A DNA stretch of 64,000 bases, taken from assembly GCA_045645985.1 (NCBI GenBank), contig JAZRJV010000054.1:1-64000 (forward strand), written 5' to 3'. The notes beneath the pieces were generated by a model. That model ran no database searches and was not told where the DNA came from. It saw only the letters and a program-made list of their open reading frames with translations. Below, in pieces: positions 51,059 through 59,592 of the stretch. This DNA comes from RGIG9060 sp045645985 (lineage in GTDB: Bacteria > Spirochaetota > Spirochaetia > Treponematales > Treponemataceae). Within the stretch, counting starts at the first letter, position 1. Every line of letters starts with the position of its first letter. The position numbers and the translations under genes are program-made.

Positions 51059-52123
51059 ATGAAAAAAATGAATCGTGTTTACAGAGATATGCTTATTCCT
51101 TTTGTAGTTGCTGTTTTGGCTTTGGTACTTCCAGCTTTTTTGATTAAATTTGGTTTAATCGACGCTTATACAGCTCAAATTATCACACTTGGTGGTGTAA
51201 ACGCTATCATGGCAATTAGTGTAAATATCATTTGTGGAATTACAGGTCAGCTTTCACTTGGTCAAGCTGGATTTATGGCTATCGGTGCATATTCTTGTAT
51301 CTTCCTTACACAAAATTGCGGAATTCCTCTTGTTGTGAGTATTATTGTTGCAGGTTTTATAACTTCAATTTTTGGATTTTTAATCGGATTCCCAACATTA
51401 AAACTTACTGGTGATTATCTTGCTATCGTTACTTTGGGATTTGGTGAAATTATCCGCGTTGTTTTGATTAACTTAAAAACAATTACAGGTGGTGCAAACG
51501 GAAAAAGATTTGAAGACCCTTCAGTTATTATGATGCAAGCATTTCCAGAAAAAGCATATTTGATGGTAATTGGGGCATTGATTTTGGTAATTGTTTTATT
51601 GCAAAACTTTTTGCGTTCAACTTACGGTCGCGCCATTAAAGCTGTTCGCGAAGACGAAATTGCTGCAAATTCAAACGGAATTGGCGTTTTCAAATATAAA
51701 ATGATTGGATTTGTAATTGCCGCTTTTGTTGCTGGTGTTGGTGGTGGATTGTACGCCGCTTTCATCGCATTTATCAAGCCAGACCTTGCTTCTTTCAACA
51801 GAAGTATCGATTATTTGATTTATGTTGTTCTTGGTGGAATGGGGTCAATTACAGGTTCAGTTTTGGCAGCCTTCGTTTTAACTTACCTACAAGAATTCTT
51901 GCGATTCTTAAAAGATTTCCGTCTTTTGATTTATCCATTGATTTTGATTGTTGTAATGCTTTATCGTCCTCAAGGTTTGTTAGGAATGAAAGAACTTTCT
52001 TTTGTAAAAACTTTCGACAAATTTGTTGATTGGCTAAAAAATCGAAAAAATCAACCTAAGGTAAAAAAAGAAAAAGTAAAATCTCAAATTGAACAAAATG
52101 AAAAAGGAGGTTCTGATGTCTAA
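51059..52123 (+). CDS. livM: Branched-chain amino-acid ABC transporter permease LivM
   Basis: The 354-residue permease has NIICGITGQLSLGQAGFMAI, FPTLKLTGDYLAIVTLGFGE and AVREDEIAANSNGIGVFKYK, all LivM marks. A Lys-rich C-terminal tail follows. Its end overlaps the livG start by 8 nt. Confidence 0.96.
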   Translation: MKKMNRVYRDMLIPFVVAVLALVLPAFLIKFGLIDAYTAQIITLGGVNAIMAISVNIICGITGQLSLGQAGFMAIGAYSCIFLTQNCGIPLVVSIIVAGFITSIFGFLIGFPTLKLTGDYLAIVTLGFGEIIRVVLINLKTITGGANGKRFEDPSVIMMQAFPEKAYLMVIGALILVIVLLQNFLRSTYGRAIKAVREDEIAANSNGIGVFKYKMIGFVIAAFVAGVGGGLYAAFIAFIKPDLASFNRSIDYLIYVVLGGMGSITGSVLAAFVLTYLQEFLRFLKDFRLLIYPLILIVVMLYRPQGLLGMKELSFVKTFDKFVDWLKNRKNQPKVKKEKVKSQIEQNEKGGSDV

Positions 52124-52922
52124 CGAATCTTCATTGGTGCTTCAAGCAAATGATATTTCTATCGTTTTTGGTGGATTACGCGCTGTAAGTAATTTTTCTT
52201 GCGAACTCAAAAAAGGTGAACTTGTTGGATTGATTGGTCCAAACGGTGCTGGAAAAACTACAGTTTTCAATATGCTTTCTGGGGTTTATAAACCTACAGA
52301 AGGACAAATCAACTTTTGGGATAAAGAAGATAAAGTTCACTCTATCGGAAAGAAAAGTCCTGCAAAGTTGAATCAAATTGGAATTGCAAGAACTTTTCAG
52401 AATATTCGATTGTTTAATGATTTAACAGTAAGCGATAATGTAAAAATTGCTTTGCATAATCAACGCAAAGTAAATCCTATTGATGTTTTGCTAAGAACTC
52501 CTGCTTTTAGACGCGATGAAAAACGAATGACTGAAAAAGTAAATCAGTTGCTTTCACTTTTCAAAATTGACCACAAAGCTGATGAATTGGCAAAAAATCT
52601 TCCATACGGTGAACAACGAAAATTGGAGATTGTTCGTGCTTTGGCTGCAAATCCAAGTTTGTTGCTTTTGGACGAACCTGCCGCTGGTATGAATCCTCAA
52701 GAAACTGACGAACTAATGAAATTGATTGCTTTTATCAGAAAAGAATTTAATTTAACAGTTCTTCTTATTGAACATGATATGCATCTTGTTATGGGAATTT
52801 GCGAACGATTGATAGTTCTTGATTACGGAAGAATTATTGCTTCTGGAAAACCTGAAGAAATCAGAAAAAATCCTACTGTAATCAAAGCTTATCTTGGCTC
52901 AGATGCGGAAATTGGCGAATAG
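52116..52922 (+). CDS. livG: Branched-chain amino-acid ABC transporter ATPase LivG
   Basis: The 268-residue ATPase has Walker A GPNGAGKT, an ARTFQNIRLF Q-loop, the LPYGEQRKLEIVRAL signature, Walker B LLLLDEPAAGMNP and the switch His in LLIEHDM. ATG 52116 follows GGAGG and overlaps livM. Confidence 0.97.
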   Translation: MSNESSLVLQANDISIVFGGLRAVSNFSCELKKGELVGLIGPNGAGKTTVFNMLSGVYKPTEGQINFWDKEDKVHSIGKKSPAKLNQIGIARTFQNIRLFNDLTVSDNVKIALHNQRKVNPIDVLLRTPAFRRDEKRMTEKVNQLLSLFKIDHKADELAKNLPYGEQRKLEIVRALAANPSLLLLDEPAAGMNPQETDELMKLIAFIRKEFNLTVLLIEHDMHLVMGICERLIVLDYGRIIASGKPEEIRKNPTVIKAYLGSDAEIGE

Positions 52923-52937
52923 GATACGGAGGAAAAT

Positions 52938-53642
52938 ATGCTTAAGGTAACAGACTTAACAGTTCATTATGGTGCAATTCAGGCTTTAAGAGGAATTTCT
53001 TTTGATGTAAACGAAGGTGAAATCATCACTCTTATTGGTTCAAATGGTGCTGGAAAAACCACAACATTGCATTCTGTTTCAAATATTATTAAAAAAACTT
53101 CTGGAAAAGTTGAGTTTCTTGGTAACGATATAACAAATGTTTCTCCAGATGCGATTGTAAAAACTGGTTTAATTCAAGTTCCAGAAGGACGACGAGTTTT
53201 TGCAAATATGAGCGTAAAAGAAAATTTGGAAATGGGTGCTTATACAAGAAAAGATAAAGCAGGAATCAAAGCTGATATGGAAAAAGTTTACGAACTTTTC
53301 CCTCGATTAAAAGAGCGAATCAAGCAACTTTCTGGAACTTTATCTGGAGGTGAGCAACAAATGTTGGCGATGGGTCGAGCTTTAATGTCTAGCCCAAAAT
53401 TGCTTTTGTTGGATGAGCCTTCTATGGGACTTGCTCCGATTCTTGTTGATGAAATTTTCTCAATTATCCAAGAAATCAATAAAACTGGAACTACAATTTT
53501 GTTAGTTGAACAAAATGCTTTCAAAGCTCTTTCCATTGCAGACCGTGCATACATTTTGGAAACCGGTACAATTATCAAAGGTGGAAAGGCAAGTGAGCTT
53601 ATAAATGATGATGCTGTAAAATCAGCATACTTAGGTGGCTAG
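52938..53642 (+). CDS. livF: Branched-chain amino-acid ABC transporter ATPase LivF
   Basis: The 234-residue ATPase has Walker A GSNGAGKTT, VPEGRRVFANMSVKENLEMG, LSGGEQQMLAMGRALMS, Walker B LLLLDEPSMGLAP and LVEQNAF. It completes livKHMGF. GGAGG precedes ATG 52938. Confidence 0.97.
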   Translation: MLKVTDLTVHYGAIQALRGISFDVNEGEIITLIGSNGAGKTTTLHSVSNIIKKTSGKVEFLGNDITNVSPDAIVKTGLIQVPEGRRVFANMSVKENLEMGAYTRKDKAGIKADMEKVYELFPRLKERIKQLSGTLSGGEQQMLAMGRALMSSPKLLLLDEPSMGLAPILVDEIFSIIQEINKTGTTILLVEQNAFKALSIADRAYILETGTIIKGGKASELINDDAVKSAYLGG

Positions 53643-53723
53643 GCTGAAAAGTTTCGCACAAATAGTGCTACGCTTTTAAGCAAAAGTTTACTTTGTAATC
53701 TTATTTGTATTTGGAGGATTGAT

Positions 53724-53756
53724 AAAAACTTCTCCTAAAATAGTGTCGAAGTTTTT
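53724..53756 (+). promoter_or_regulatory. Hairpin after livF
   Basis: AAAAACTT (53724-53731) pairs with AAGTTTTT (53749-53756). It is the first of four hairpins in this 230-nt gap. A GCTGTTTC/GAAACAGC hairpin lies at 53792-53819. Confidence 0.55.
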
Positions 53757-53781
53757 ATCTAAAGTTTGCGTTGCAAACTTT
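53753..53781 (+). repeat. 29-nt palindromic repeat, copy 2
   Basis: It is identical to 2800-2828. Here the hairpin AAAGTTTGC-GTT-GCAAACTTT is followed by a T-run to 53784, so this copy has intrinsic terminator form for the liv operon. Confidence 0.8.
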
Positions 53782-53784
53782 TTT
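53761..53784 (+). terminator. liv operon terminator formed by the palindromic repeat
   Basis: A 9-bp perfect stem with loop GTT followed by six T residues in all. Confidence 0.7.
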
Positions 53785-53822
53785 ATAAACTGCTGTTTCT
53801 CTCTCCGATGCGAAACAGCGTA

Positions 53823-53864
53823 AAAAGTAAATTCATAAAACTTAAGTTTTATGAATTTACTTTT
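53823..53864 (+). repeat. Perfect 42-nt palindrome next to a ribosome-binding site
   Basis: The 21-nt left arm AAAAGTAAATTCATAAAACTT is the exact reverse complement of the right arm, with no loop base. It ends 1 nt before the AAGGAGG of the CBS-ACT gene. In RNA it would form a strong hairpin beside the ribosome-binding site. In DNA it could be a large dyad operator or cruciform. Confidence 0.85.
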
Positions 53865-53875
53865 AAGGAGGAAAT

Positions 53876-54514
53876 ATGATTATTGCTAGTGTTATGACAA
53901 GAAATCCACTTTATGTTCGTCCTGAAATGACTGTTACAGAAGTGCGTGAATTAATGACAAAAGAAAAAGTAGGAAAACTTCCTGTTCTTGATAAACATGA
54001 TAACTTAGTTGGAATTGTTACTAAAAAAGATTTAGTAAACGCAGGTCCATCTGCTGCAACAACTTTGGATATGTATGAAATTAGTTATCTTCTTTCAAAA
54101 TTAAAAGTTGAAAAGGTAATGGAAAAAAATGTTCTTACAGTAAAAGAAACTGAAGTTGTGGAAGAAGCTGCAAGAATTATGGCTGATAAGGGTGTTAGTT
54201 GTTTGCCTGTTATGAAAGATAATCTTCTTGTGGGAATTATCACAGAAAGCGATTTGTTTAGAGTTTTTGTTGATATGTTTGGAACTCGTCATCAGGGCGT
54301 TCGTATCACTTTCTCTTTGGACGAAAAACCAGGTCAACTTGCTCGTGTTGCAAAAGAATTGGCAGAACTTGGTGGAAATATCGTTTCTTTGGTTACATTT
54401 GATGGCGACGATATGTCTAAAAAACGATGTACTTGCAAAGTTTGCGGAATTTCTATGGAGCAAGTAAAAGAAATTTTTGGCAAATTGCAAATTGAAATTG
54501 AAGATATTCGATAG
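53876..54514 (+). CDS. CBS-CBS-ACT domain protein (AcuB-like)
   Basis: The 212-residue cytoplasmic protein has two CBS domains: VMTRNPLYVRPEMTVTEVRE with GKLPVLDKHDNLVGIVTKKD, then NVLTVKETEVVEEAARIMAD with CLPVMKDNLLVGIITESD. A C-terminal ACT-type domain follows (VRITFSLDEKPGQLARVAKE). CBS pairs bind adenosine nucleotides and ACT domains bind amino acids, so it is a candidate energy or amino-acid sensor. The neighbouring branched-chain importer makes an amino-acid ligand plausible (inference). Its upstream region contains the 42-nt palindrome. Confidence 0.9.
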   Translation: MIIASVMTRNPLYVRPEMTVTEVRELMTKEKVGKLPVLDKHDNLVGIVTKKDLVNAGPSAATTLDMYEISYLLSKLKVEKVMEKNVLTVKETEVVEEAARIMADKGVSCLPVMKDNLLVGIITESDLFRVFVDMFGTRHQGVRITFSLDEKPGQLARVAKELAELGGNIVSLVTFDGDDMSKKRCTCKVCGISMEQVKEIFGKLQIEIEDIR

Positions 54515-54525
54515 GGGATTGTCGT

Positions 54526-56055
54526 ATTTTATCCAGAACTAAAGACACTCTACGAGTCCTGCTTGATGATTTTTTAAGAAAAACTCTTGTATCTTTTACA
54601 GAGGCAGATATTAGCAAGTATCTTTTGAAGAAAAAGCATCCTTGTTCTGCTGAAAAAATACTTGAATTTTTGAGAAATAGCCCAAATGTCTATGTAGATA
54701 CTGAAGGCAAGTTTTGTTCTAGAGCAGGACTTTTTACATCAAGATATTTTTCTTTTGTTCCTACAAAAATGGAAATTGAAAATGGCTATCTCATTTTGGG
54801 TCATCGTGGAATGCCTTTTGTTGATCCAGAATTTTTGCCAAATGAATTGCATGTATTTTTTTGTGGAGATTTAGTTCCTAAAAAAGTTATTGAAGTAAAC
54901 ACTTCTGATATTTTACCTTTTTACAGTTTTTATGGGGATGAGTATATTCCCCAGATTATTGCACAAGATACTGCAAATGCTTTGTTGGATTTAACTCAAA
55001 CTGATTATATGTTGCCTCCAAAAGTGAATTTGACAGTTCTTGATTTTTCTAAGTTTTATAAAGAATCAAATTTTAAATTAGGTGACCGAGTGATAGCACT
55101 TGTTTCTGATTGGGATAAGGGATTTATCAATGTTGCACCTTTTTGCAGATTAGGAAAAACTCCTTTTGAACAAAGTTCTGTTGATAATAAAAGAGAACGC
55201 TGGGAAGAAGAGTTTGAAAAAATGCTGTCTGCAACTCTTGAAGCATTTGGCCCTTGTGCAAGCATTGAAGAGCAACTTGTTTTTGCCTATATTACAGACA
55301 TTGAACGATTTTGTGTTCCGTATTGTTCTTCTGTTCAAGAAGTTTTTGAAAAATCAGGAAAATTTGAATTTACTTCCTATGGAGTTGAAACTCGTTTGTG
55401 GCTAAAAGGAAAAGAAATTCCTGCTATTGGTGCAGAAATGATAGATTTTTCGCCTGTTGATGAAAACTCTAAAACTTCGTTCAAAAAAGATTCAAAAGTA
55501 AATAGTATTTTCAAAAAGCATGGACTGATTGTTCCTGAATGGGTTGTTGATGCTTTCATTTGTGATATTTTATTTTCCAAAGAAACTAATTTAGAAAAAA
55601 TCATCGAAAAAATTATTCCTGATTCAATTATACTCGAAGAAAACGAATATAATATTATTATGTTGCATTTAGAGAAAAAATTTGTTATCATTCGAAAAGG
55701 TTATAATTGGTTTGCTGATTATCAAATTGCACATTATAGACATGAAGCCTTGGAATTATATTCTAAACTTGTAAGTGTTTTTTATGAAATTGAGTATCAT
55801 AAAATTGATATAAAAGAACTTGACCAACAACATTTGGTGATTTTAACTCAACTTTCTGGACATATTTCAAGTATGATTTATTCTTTTGTACAAGAAGACA
55901 GTTTGTTAGAAAAGGATTTGTCTACATTTGATGCAACTCTTGAAGGAATGAATTTTAATTTTGAAGAAAGTGCAAGAGTTATAAGAGATAATATTTTTGC
56001 ACATCAAAAACGAAATTTGAGTTTTTCTTTAAAATTGGAGGATAAAAATGAATAA
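54526..56055 (+). CDS. Uncharacterised 509-aa protein in the AcuB-like / EIIA / tkt operon, probable ATT start
   Basis: The function is not recognised. The protein is soluble, rich in Glu/Lys/Phe, with an N-terminal helical segment (KDTLRVLLDDFLRKTLVSFT), a winged-helix-like stretch (DISKYLLKKKHPCSAEKILEFL then YVDTEGKFCSRAGLF) and a long mixed region. No ATG, GTG or TTG exists in frame before TTG 54625, which would cut off the ordered N-terminus and lacks a ribosome-binding site. ATT 54526 lies 8 nt after AGGGG and is in frame. Its end overlaps the EIIA gene by 8 nt, so the two are coupled. Confidence 0.7.
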   Translation: MLSRTKDTLRVLLDDFLRKTLVSFTEADISKYLLKKKHPCSAEKILEFLRNSPNVYVDTEGKFCSRAGLFTSRYFSFVPTKMEIENGYLILGHRGMPFVDPEFLPNELHVFFCGDLVPKKVIEVNTSDILPFYSFYGDEYIPQIIAQDTANALLDLTQTDYMLPPKVNLTVLDFSKFYKESNFKLGDRVIALVSDWDKGFINVAPFCRLGKTPFEQSSVDNKRERWEEEFEKMLSATLEAFGPCASIEEQLVFAYITDIERFCVPYCSSVQEVFEKSGKFEFTSYGVETRLWLKGKEIPAIGAEMIDFSPVDENSKTSFKKDSKVNSIFKKHGLIVPEWVVDAFICDILFSKETNLEKIIEKIIPDSIILEENEYNIIMLHLEKKFVIIRKGYNWFADYQIAHYRHEALELYSKLVSVFYEIEYHKIDIKELDQQHLVILTQLSGHISSMIYSFVQEDSLLEKDLSTFDATLEGMNFNFEESARVIRDNIFAHQKRNLSFSLKLEDKNE

Positions 56056-56512
56056 TGACATAAATATTATTGAATTACTCCAAAAAGGAACTGTTCTTTT
56101 TGATGTTGAAGGAAATTCTCCAAAAGAAGTATATAAAAATGTTGTTGATAAAATTGAATATCCAAAGGGACTAACTCCCGAAAATTTGTATACAGAATTA
56201 TGTCAACGCGAGGAGTTGATGAGCACCGCAGTTGGAAATGGTATTTCACTTCCACATTCGCGTTATCCTATTTTGAAAAATAGTGATGACCAACGAATTA
56301 TTGTTTGCTACTTAAAAAAAGACTTGCAGATGAATGCACCTGACGGTCGGCTTGTTAGTACAATGTTTATTTTGCTTACAAGTAGTCCTCAGTTTCATCT
56401 TAAAGTTCTTTCCCAGTTGGCTTTTTTGTTTCAAAACAAGGATTTTAGAACCACTTTGGAAAATAAACCAAATCAAGCAGAACTTTTAGAAGCTGTAAAA
56501 AAAGTTTTCTAA
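56048..56512 (+). CDS. PTS EIIA domain protein, PtsN/fructose type
   Basis: The 154-residue protein is a PTS EIIA type 2 domain. The phosphorylated histidine is H70 in GNGISLPHSRYPI, with LCQREELMSTAVGNG before it and FILLTSSPQFHLKVLSQLAF after it. There is no EIIB, EIIC, HPr or EI in the window, so it is likely regulatory (PtsN-like) rather than a sugar transporter part. It lies between the uncharacterised gene and transketolase. Confidence 0.9.
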   Translation: MNNDINIIELLQKGTVLFDVEGNSPKEVYKNVVDKIEYPKGLTPENLYTELCQREELMSTAVGNGISLPHSRYPILKNSDDQRIIVCYLKKDLQMNAPDGRLVSTMFILLTSSPQFHLKVLSQLAFLFQNKDFRTTLENKPNQAELLEAVKKVF

Positions 56513-56537
56513 GGCTGCAAATCAAATGAGGAACAAT

Positions 56538-58514
56538 ATGAATGTAAAAGGACTAGATGCCGCCGCATTGTCAATTAGAAGTTTGTCAATGGACGCCATT
56601 CAGAAAGCGAAGTCAGGACATCCAGGGATGCCGCTGGGCTGCGCTGAACTTGCTGCAATGATTTATGGGGAAATTTTAAACCATAATCCGAATGATCCAT
56701 CATGGATAAATCGTGACAGATTTGTGCTTTCTGGTGGACATGGCTCAATGTTATTGTATTCCGCATTACATCTAAGTGGATACGATGTAACACTAGATGA
56801 TATTAAAAATTTTAGACAACTTGGTTCAAAATGTGCAGGTCACCCAGAATATGGAGTTACACCTGGCGTTGATGCTACAACTGGTCCACTTGGACAAGGA
56901 ATTTCAATGGCTGTTGGTATGGCAATGGCTGAAACAATGTTGGCTGAAAAATTCAATACAAAAAATCGCAAAATTATTGACCATTATACTTATGTTCTTT
57001 TAGGTGAAGGCTGTTTGATGGAAGGTGTTGCATCAGAAGCATCAAGTTTGGCTGGACACTTAAAACTTGGAAAATTGATTGTTTTCTACGATGAAAACCG
57101 CATCAGTATTGATGGTTCTACAGATATCACTTTAACAGAAGATATTGCAACTCGCTATCAAGCTTACGGTTGGCAAGTTTTACAAGGTTCAATGTATGAT
57201 TATCAGCAAATTTCTGATTTAGTTGAAGAAGCTAAAAAAGACGATAGACCTTCTTTAATTATGCTTAAATCTGAAATCGGGAAAGGTGCTCCTACTGTTG
57301 TTGGAAAATCTGCTGCTCACGGTGCTCCTCTTGGAGAAGAAGGTGTAAAAGCTGCAAAAGAATTTTTAGGACTTCCTGTAGATAAAGATTTTTATGTTGC
57401 GCCAGAAGCTTACGAATATTTTGATTCTAAAAAAGATGAAATTGCAAAAAAATATGATGCTTGGCAAGAAGAATTTAAAGCTTGGGCTTCAGAAGAAAAA
57501 GAATTAAAAGCACTTTGGGATTCAATGATGTCTGGAAATCCAGTTGATGTTGAAGAAAAATTCCCAACTTACACAACTGAAGATAAACTTGCAACTCGTG
57601 CAGCAAGTGGCGCAATGCTTCAAGTTTTGGAAAAAATGTATCCAGGTTTGGTTGGAGGGTCTGCTGACTTGGAAGGTCCAAACTCATGTAAATTAAAATC
57701 AAGTTCTTATTTTTCAGCAAATGATAGAACTGGAAGAAATATTCATTTTGGAATCAGAGAATTTGCAATGGCTGCAATTACAAACGGATTGTATCTTCAC
57801 GGAGGATTAAAACCTTTCTGTGCAACTTTCTTGGTTTTTGCAGATTATATGAAACCAGCAATCAGACTTGCTTCTTTGATGAAGTTGCCTGTACTTTACA
57901 TTTTTACACATGATTCAATTTATGTTGGTGAAGATGGTCCTACTCATCAGCCTATCGAAACTGTTACTTCTCTAAGAACAATTCCTGGTGTACAAGTTTT
58001 ACGCCCAGGTGATGCTCAAGAAACTGAACTTGCTTGGTTAATGGCAAGTGAAAGCAAAGATCATCCTGTTTGTATTATGCTTACAAGACAAAATCTTCCT
58101 GTTTACGAAAAAGCAGATTCAGATTGGAAACAAACAATTCGCTGTGGTGCTTATGTTGCATACAACTGCGAAGGGGATGTTGATGTTACTGTTCTTGCAA
58201 CTGGTTCAGAAGTTTCTCTTGCTATTGATGCTGCAAATATCGCAAAATCAAAAGGAAAAAATGTTCGCGTTCTTTCTGTAATTGATAGAGAACTTTTTGC
58301 AAATCAGCCAGAAGAATTACAAGCAACTTTGATTGGAAATACAAAACGAGTTGTTACTTTAGAAGCTGGTATCAAAACAGGTTGGGAACAATTTGTAAAA
58401 TCAAAAGATGATATTATTTCAATCGATACTTTTGGAACATCTGCTCCTTTTGCAAAAGTTGCAGAATACTTTGGATTTACTCCAGAAAAAGTAGCTGAAA
58501 AACTTTGTAAATAA
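56538..58514 (+). CDS. tkt: Transketolase
   Basis: The 658-residue thiamine-diphosphate enzyme of the pentose phosphate pathway has GHPGMPLGCAELA, GPLGQGISMAVGMAMAE, the cofactor motif GEGCLMEGVASEAS...YDENRISIDG, the pyrimidine-domain FGIREFAMAAITNG and EDGPTHQPIE. ATG 56538 is set by GAGGA 5 nt upstream. ATG 56526 is an alternative. The gene is last in the run and is closed by a terminator. Confidence 0.98.
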   Translation: MNVKGLDAAALSIRSLSMDAIQKAKSGHPGMPLGCAELAAMIYGEILNHNPNDPSWINRDRFVLSGGHGSMLLYSALHLSGYDVTLDDIKNFRQLGSKCAGHPEYGVTPGVDATTGPLGQGISMAVGMAMAETMLAEKFNTKNRKIIDHYTYVLLGEGCLMEGVASEASSLAGHLKLGKLIVFYDENRISIDGSTDITLTEDIATRYQAYGWQVLQGSMYDYQQISDLVEEAKKDDRPSLIMLKSEIGKGAPTVVGKSAAHGAPLGEEGVKAAKEFLGLPVDKDFYVAPEAYEYFDSKKDEIAKKYDAWQEEFKAWASEEKELKALWDSMMSGNPVDVEEKFPTYTTEDKLATRAASGAMLQVLEKMYPGLVGGSADLEGPNSCKLKSSSYFSANDRTGRNIHFGIREFAMAAITNGLYLHGGLKPFCATFLVFADYMKPAIRLASLMKLPVLYIFTHDSIYVGEDGPTHQPIETVTSLRTIPGVQVLRPGDAQETELAWLMASESKDHPVCIMLTRQNLPVYEKADSDWKQTIRCGAYVAYNCEGDVDVTVLATGSEVSLAIDAANIAKSKGKNVRVLSVIDRELFANQPEELQATLIGNTKRVVTLEAGIKTGWEQFVKSKDDIISIDTFGTSAPFAKVAEYFGFTPEKVAEKLCK

Positions 58515-58544
58515 TTTTTTACAAAAATAATATTTTTATAAAGA

Positions 58545-58586
58545 GGCTTTGTAAGTTAATTTAGTTAATCTTGCAAAGCCTTTTTT
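58545..58586 (+). terminator. Terminator after tkt
   Basis: GGCTTTGTAAG (58545-58555) pairs with CTTGCAAAGCC (58570-58580), followed by six T residues. Confidence 0.92.
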
Positions 58587-58635
58587 GTTCATTTTTAACT
58601 AGAAGTTTTGTTTTTACTATGTTAAACTTCAGTCT

Positions 58636-59505
58636 ATGTTTACAGATACACATTTTCATTTACATAGACTTTTCGAATCAGACTGTGATTGCAAAGAACT
58701 TTTATCAACTTGTGCAAAAAATAACTTTCCTTTTCTTTTGGACATCGGAACTGATTCTGACGATTTACCAATTCGCGTGGAAATTGCAAATAAAATTCTA
58801 AATCAACTTGATGAACAAACAAAACAGAATGTAAAAGATATTTTGTTTTTTTCTGCTGGAATTTGGCCTTCTCCTGAAGCGATAAAAAATCGATTTGAGC
58901 AAATTGAAGAACTTAAAAATAATATTGAAAAAATAGAAAATTCTGGAACAAAAATTATTGCCATTGGCGAGTGCGGTTTGGATCATCATTGGAATATTTC
59001 AAATCCTGACAAAAGAAATTTAGACGATTTTAGCGACGAACTTTTTAAGGGCGAAGAAGAACTTTTTGAAATGCAAATTGCTCTTGCAAAAAAAATGAAT
59101 ATTCCGGTGATTGTTCATTCGCGAGATGCTTTTGAGCAAACTTTGTCTTGTATAAAAAATTCTGGATATAATAATGGCGTTATTCATTGTTATTCTTACG
59201 GAATTGAAGAAGCAAAATCATTTTTGGATTTAGGTTGGTATATCGCTTTGGGCGGCGGCGTAACTTACACAAAAAAATCTAAAATGGAACAAATGCAAGA
59301 ATTGATAAAATATATTCCTTTGGATAAATTGGTTTTAGAAACAGACGCGCCTTATCTTGCTCCAGTTCCACATCGAGGAAAACAAAACACACCTTTATTG
59401 ATAGAAGAAACTTACAAATTTATTGTAGAAATCCTAAATATTTCAGTTGAAGAACTTGCAAATTTGGTGATTAGGAATACAAAAAAATTGTTTTCGGTGG
59501 GGTGA
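58636..59505 (+). CDS. tatD: TatD-family metal-dependent hydrolase
   Basis: The 289-residue TIM-barrel nuclease has the metal-binding MFTDTHFHLHRL (H6 and H8), GECGLDHHWN, VIVHSRDAFEQ, IHCYSYG and LETDAPYLAPVPHRGKQN. Family members are 3'-5' DNA exonucleases or amidohydrolase-type enzymes. There is no Shine-Dalgarno before ATG 58636. A TATGTT element lies 12 nt upstream. Confidence 0.95.
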   Translation: MFTDTHFHLHRLFESDCDCKELLSTCAKNNFPFLLDIGTDSDDLPIRVEIANKILNQLDEQTKQNVKDILFFSAGIWPSPEAIKNRFEQIEELKNNIEKIENSGTKIIAIGECGLDHHWNISNPDKRNLDDFSDELFKGEEELFEMQIALAKKMNIPVIVHSRDAFEQTLSCIKNSGYNNGVIHCYSYGIEEAKSFLDLGWYIALGGGVTYTKKSKMEQMQELIKYIPLDKLVLETDAPYLAPVPHRGKQNTPLLIEETYKFIVEILNISVEELANLVIRNTKKLFSVG

Positions 59506-59592
59506 GTTATTTTTTTATTTGACGGCTATTCTTTATTGGGGTAAAATTACAGTATAAATTTTTATAATAAACAATGAAGAATAGGAGTGTTT

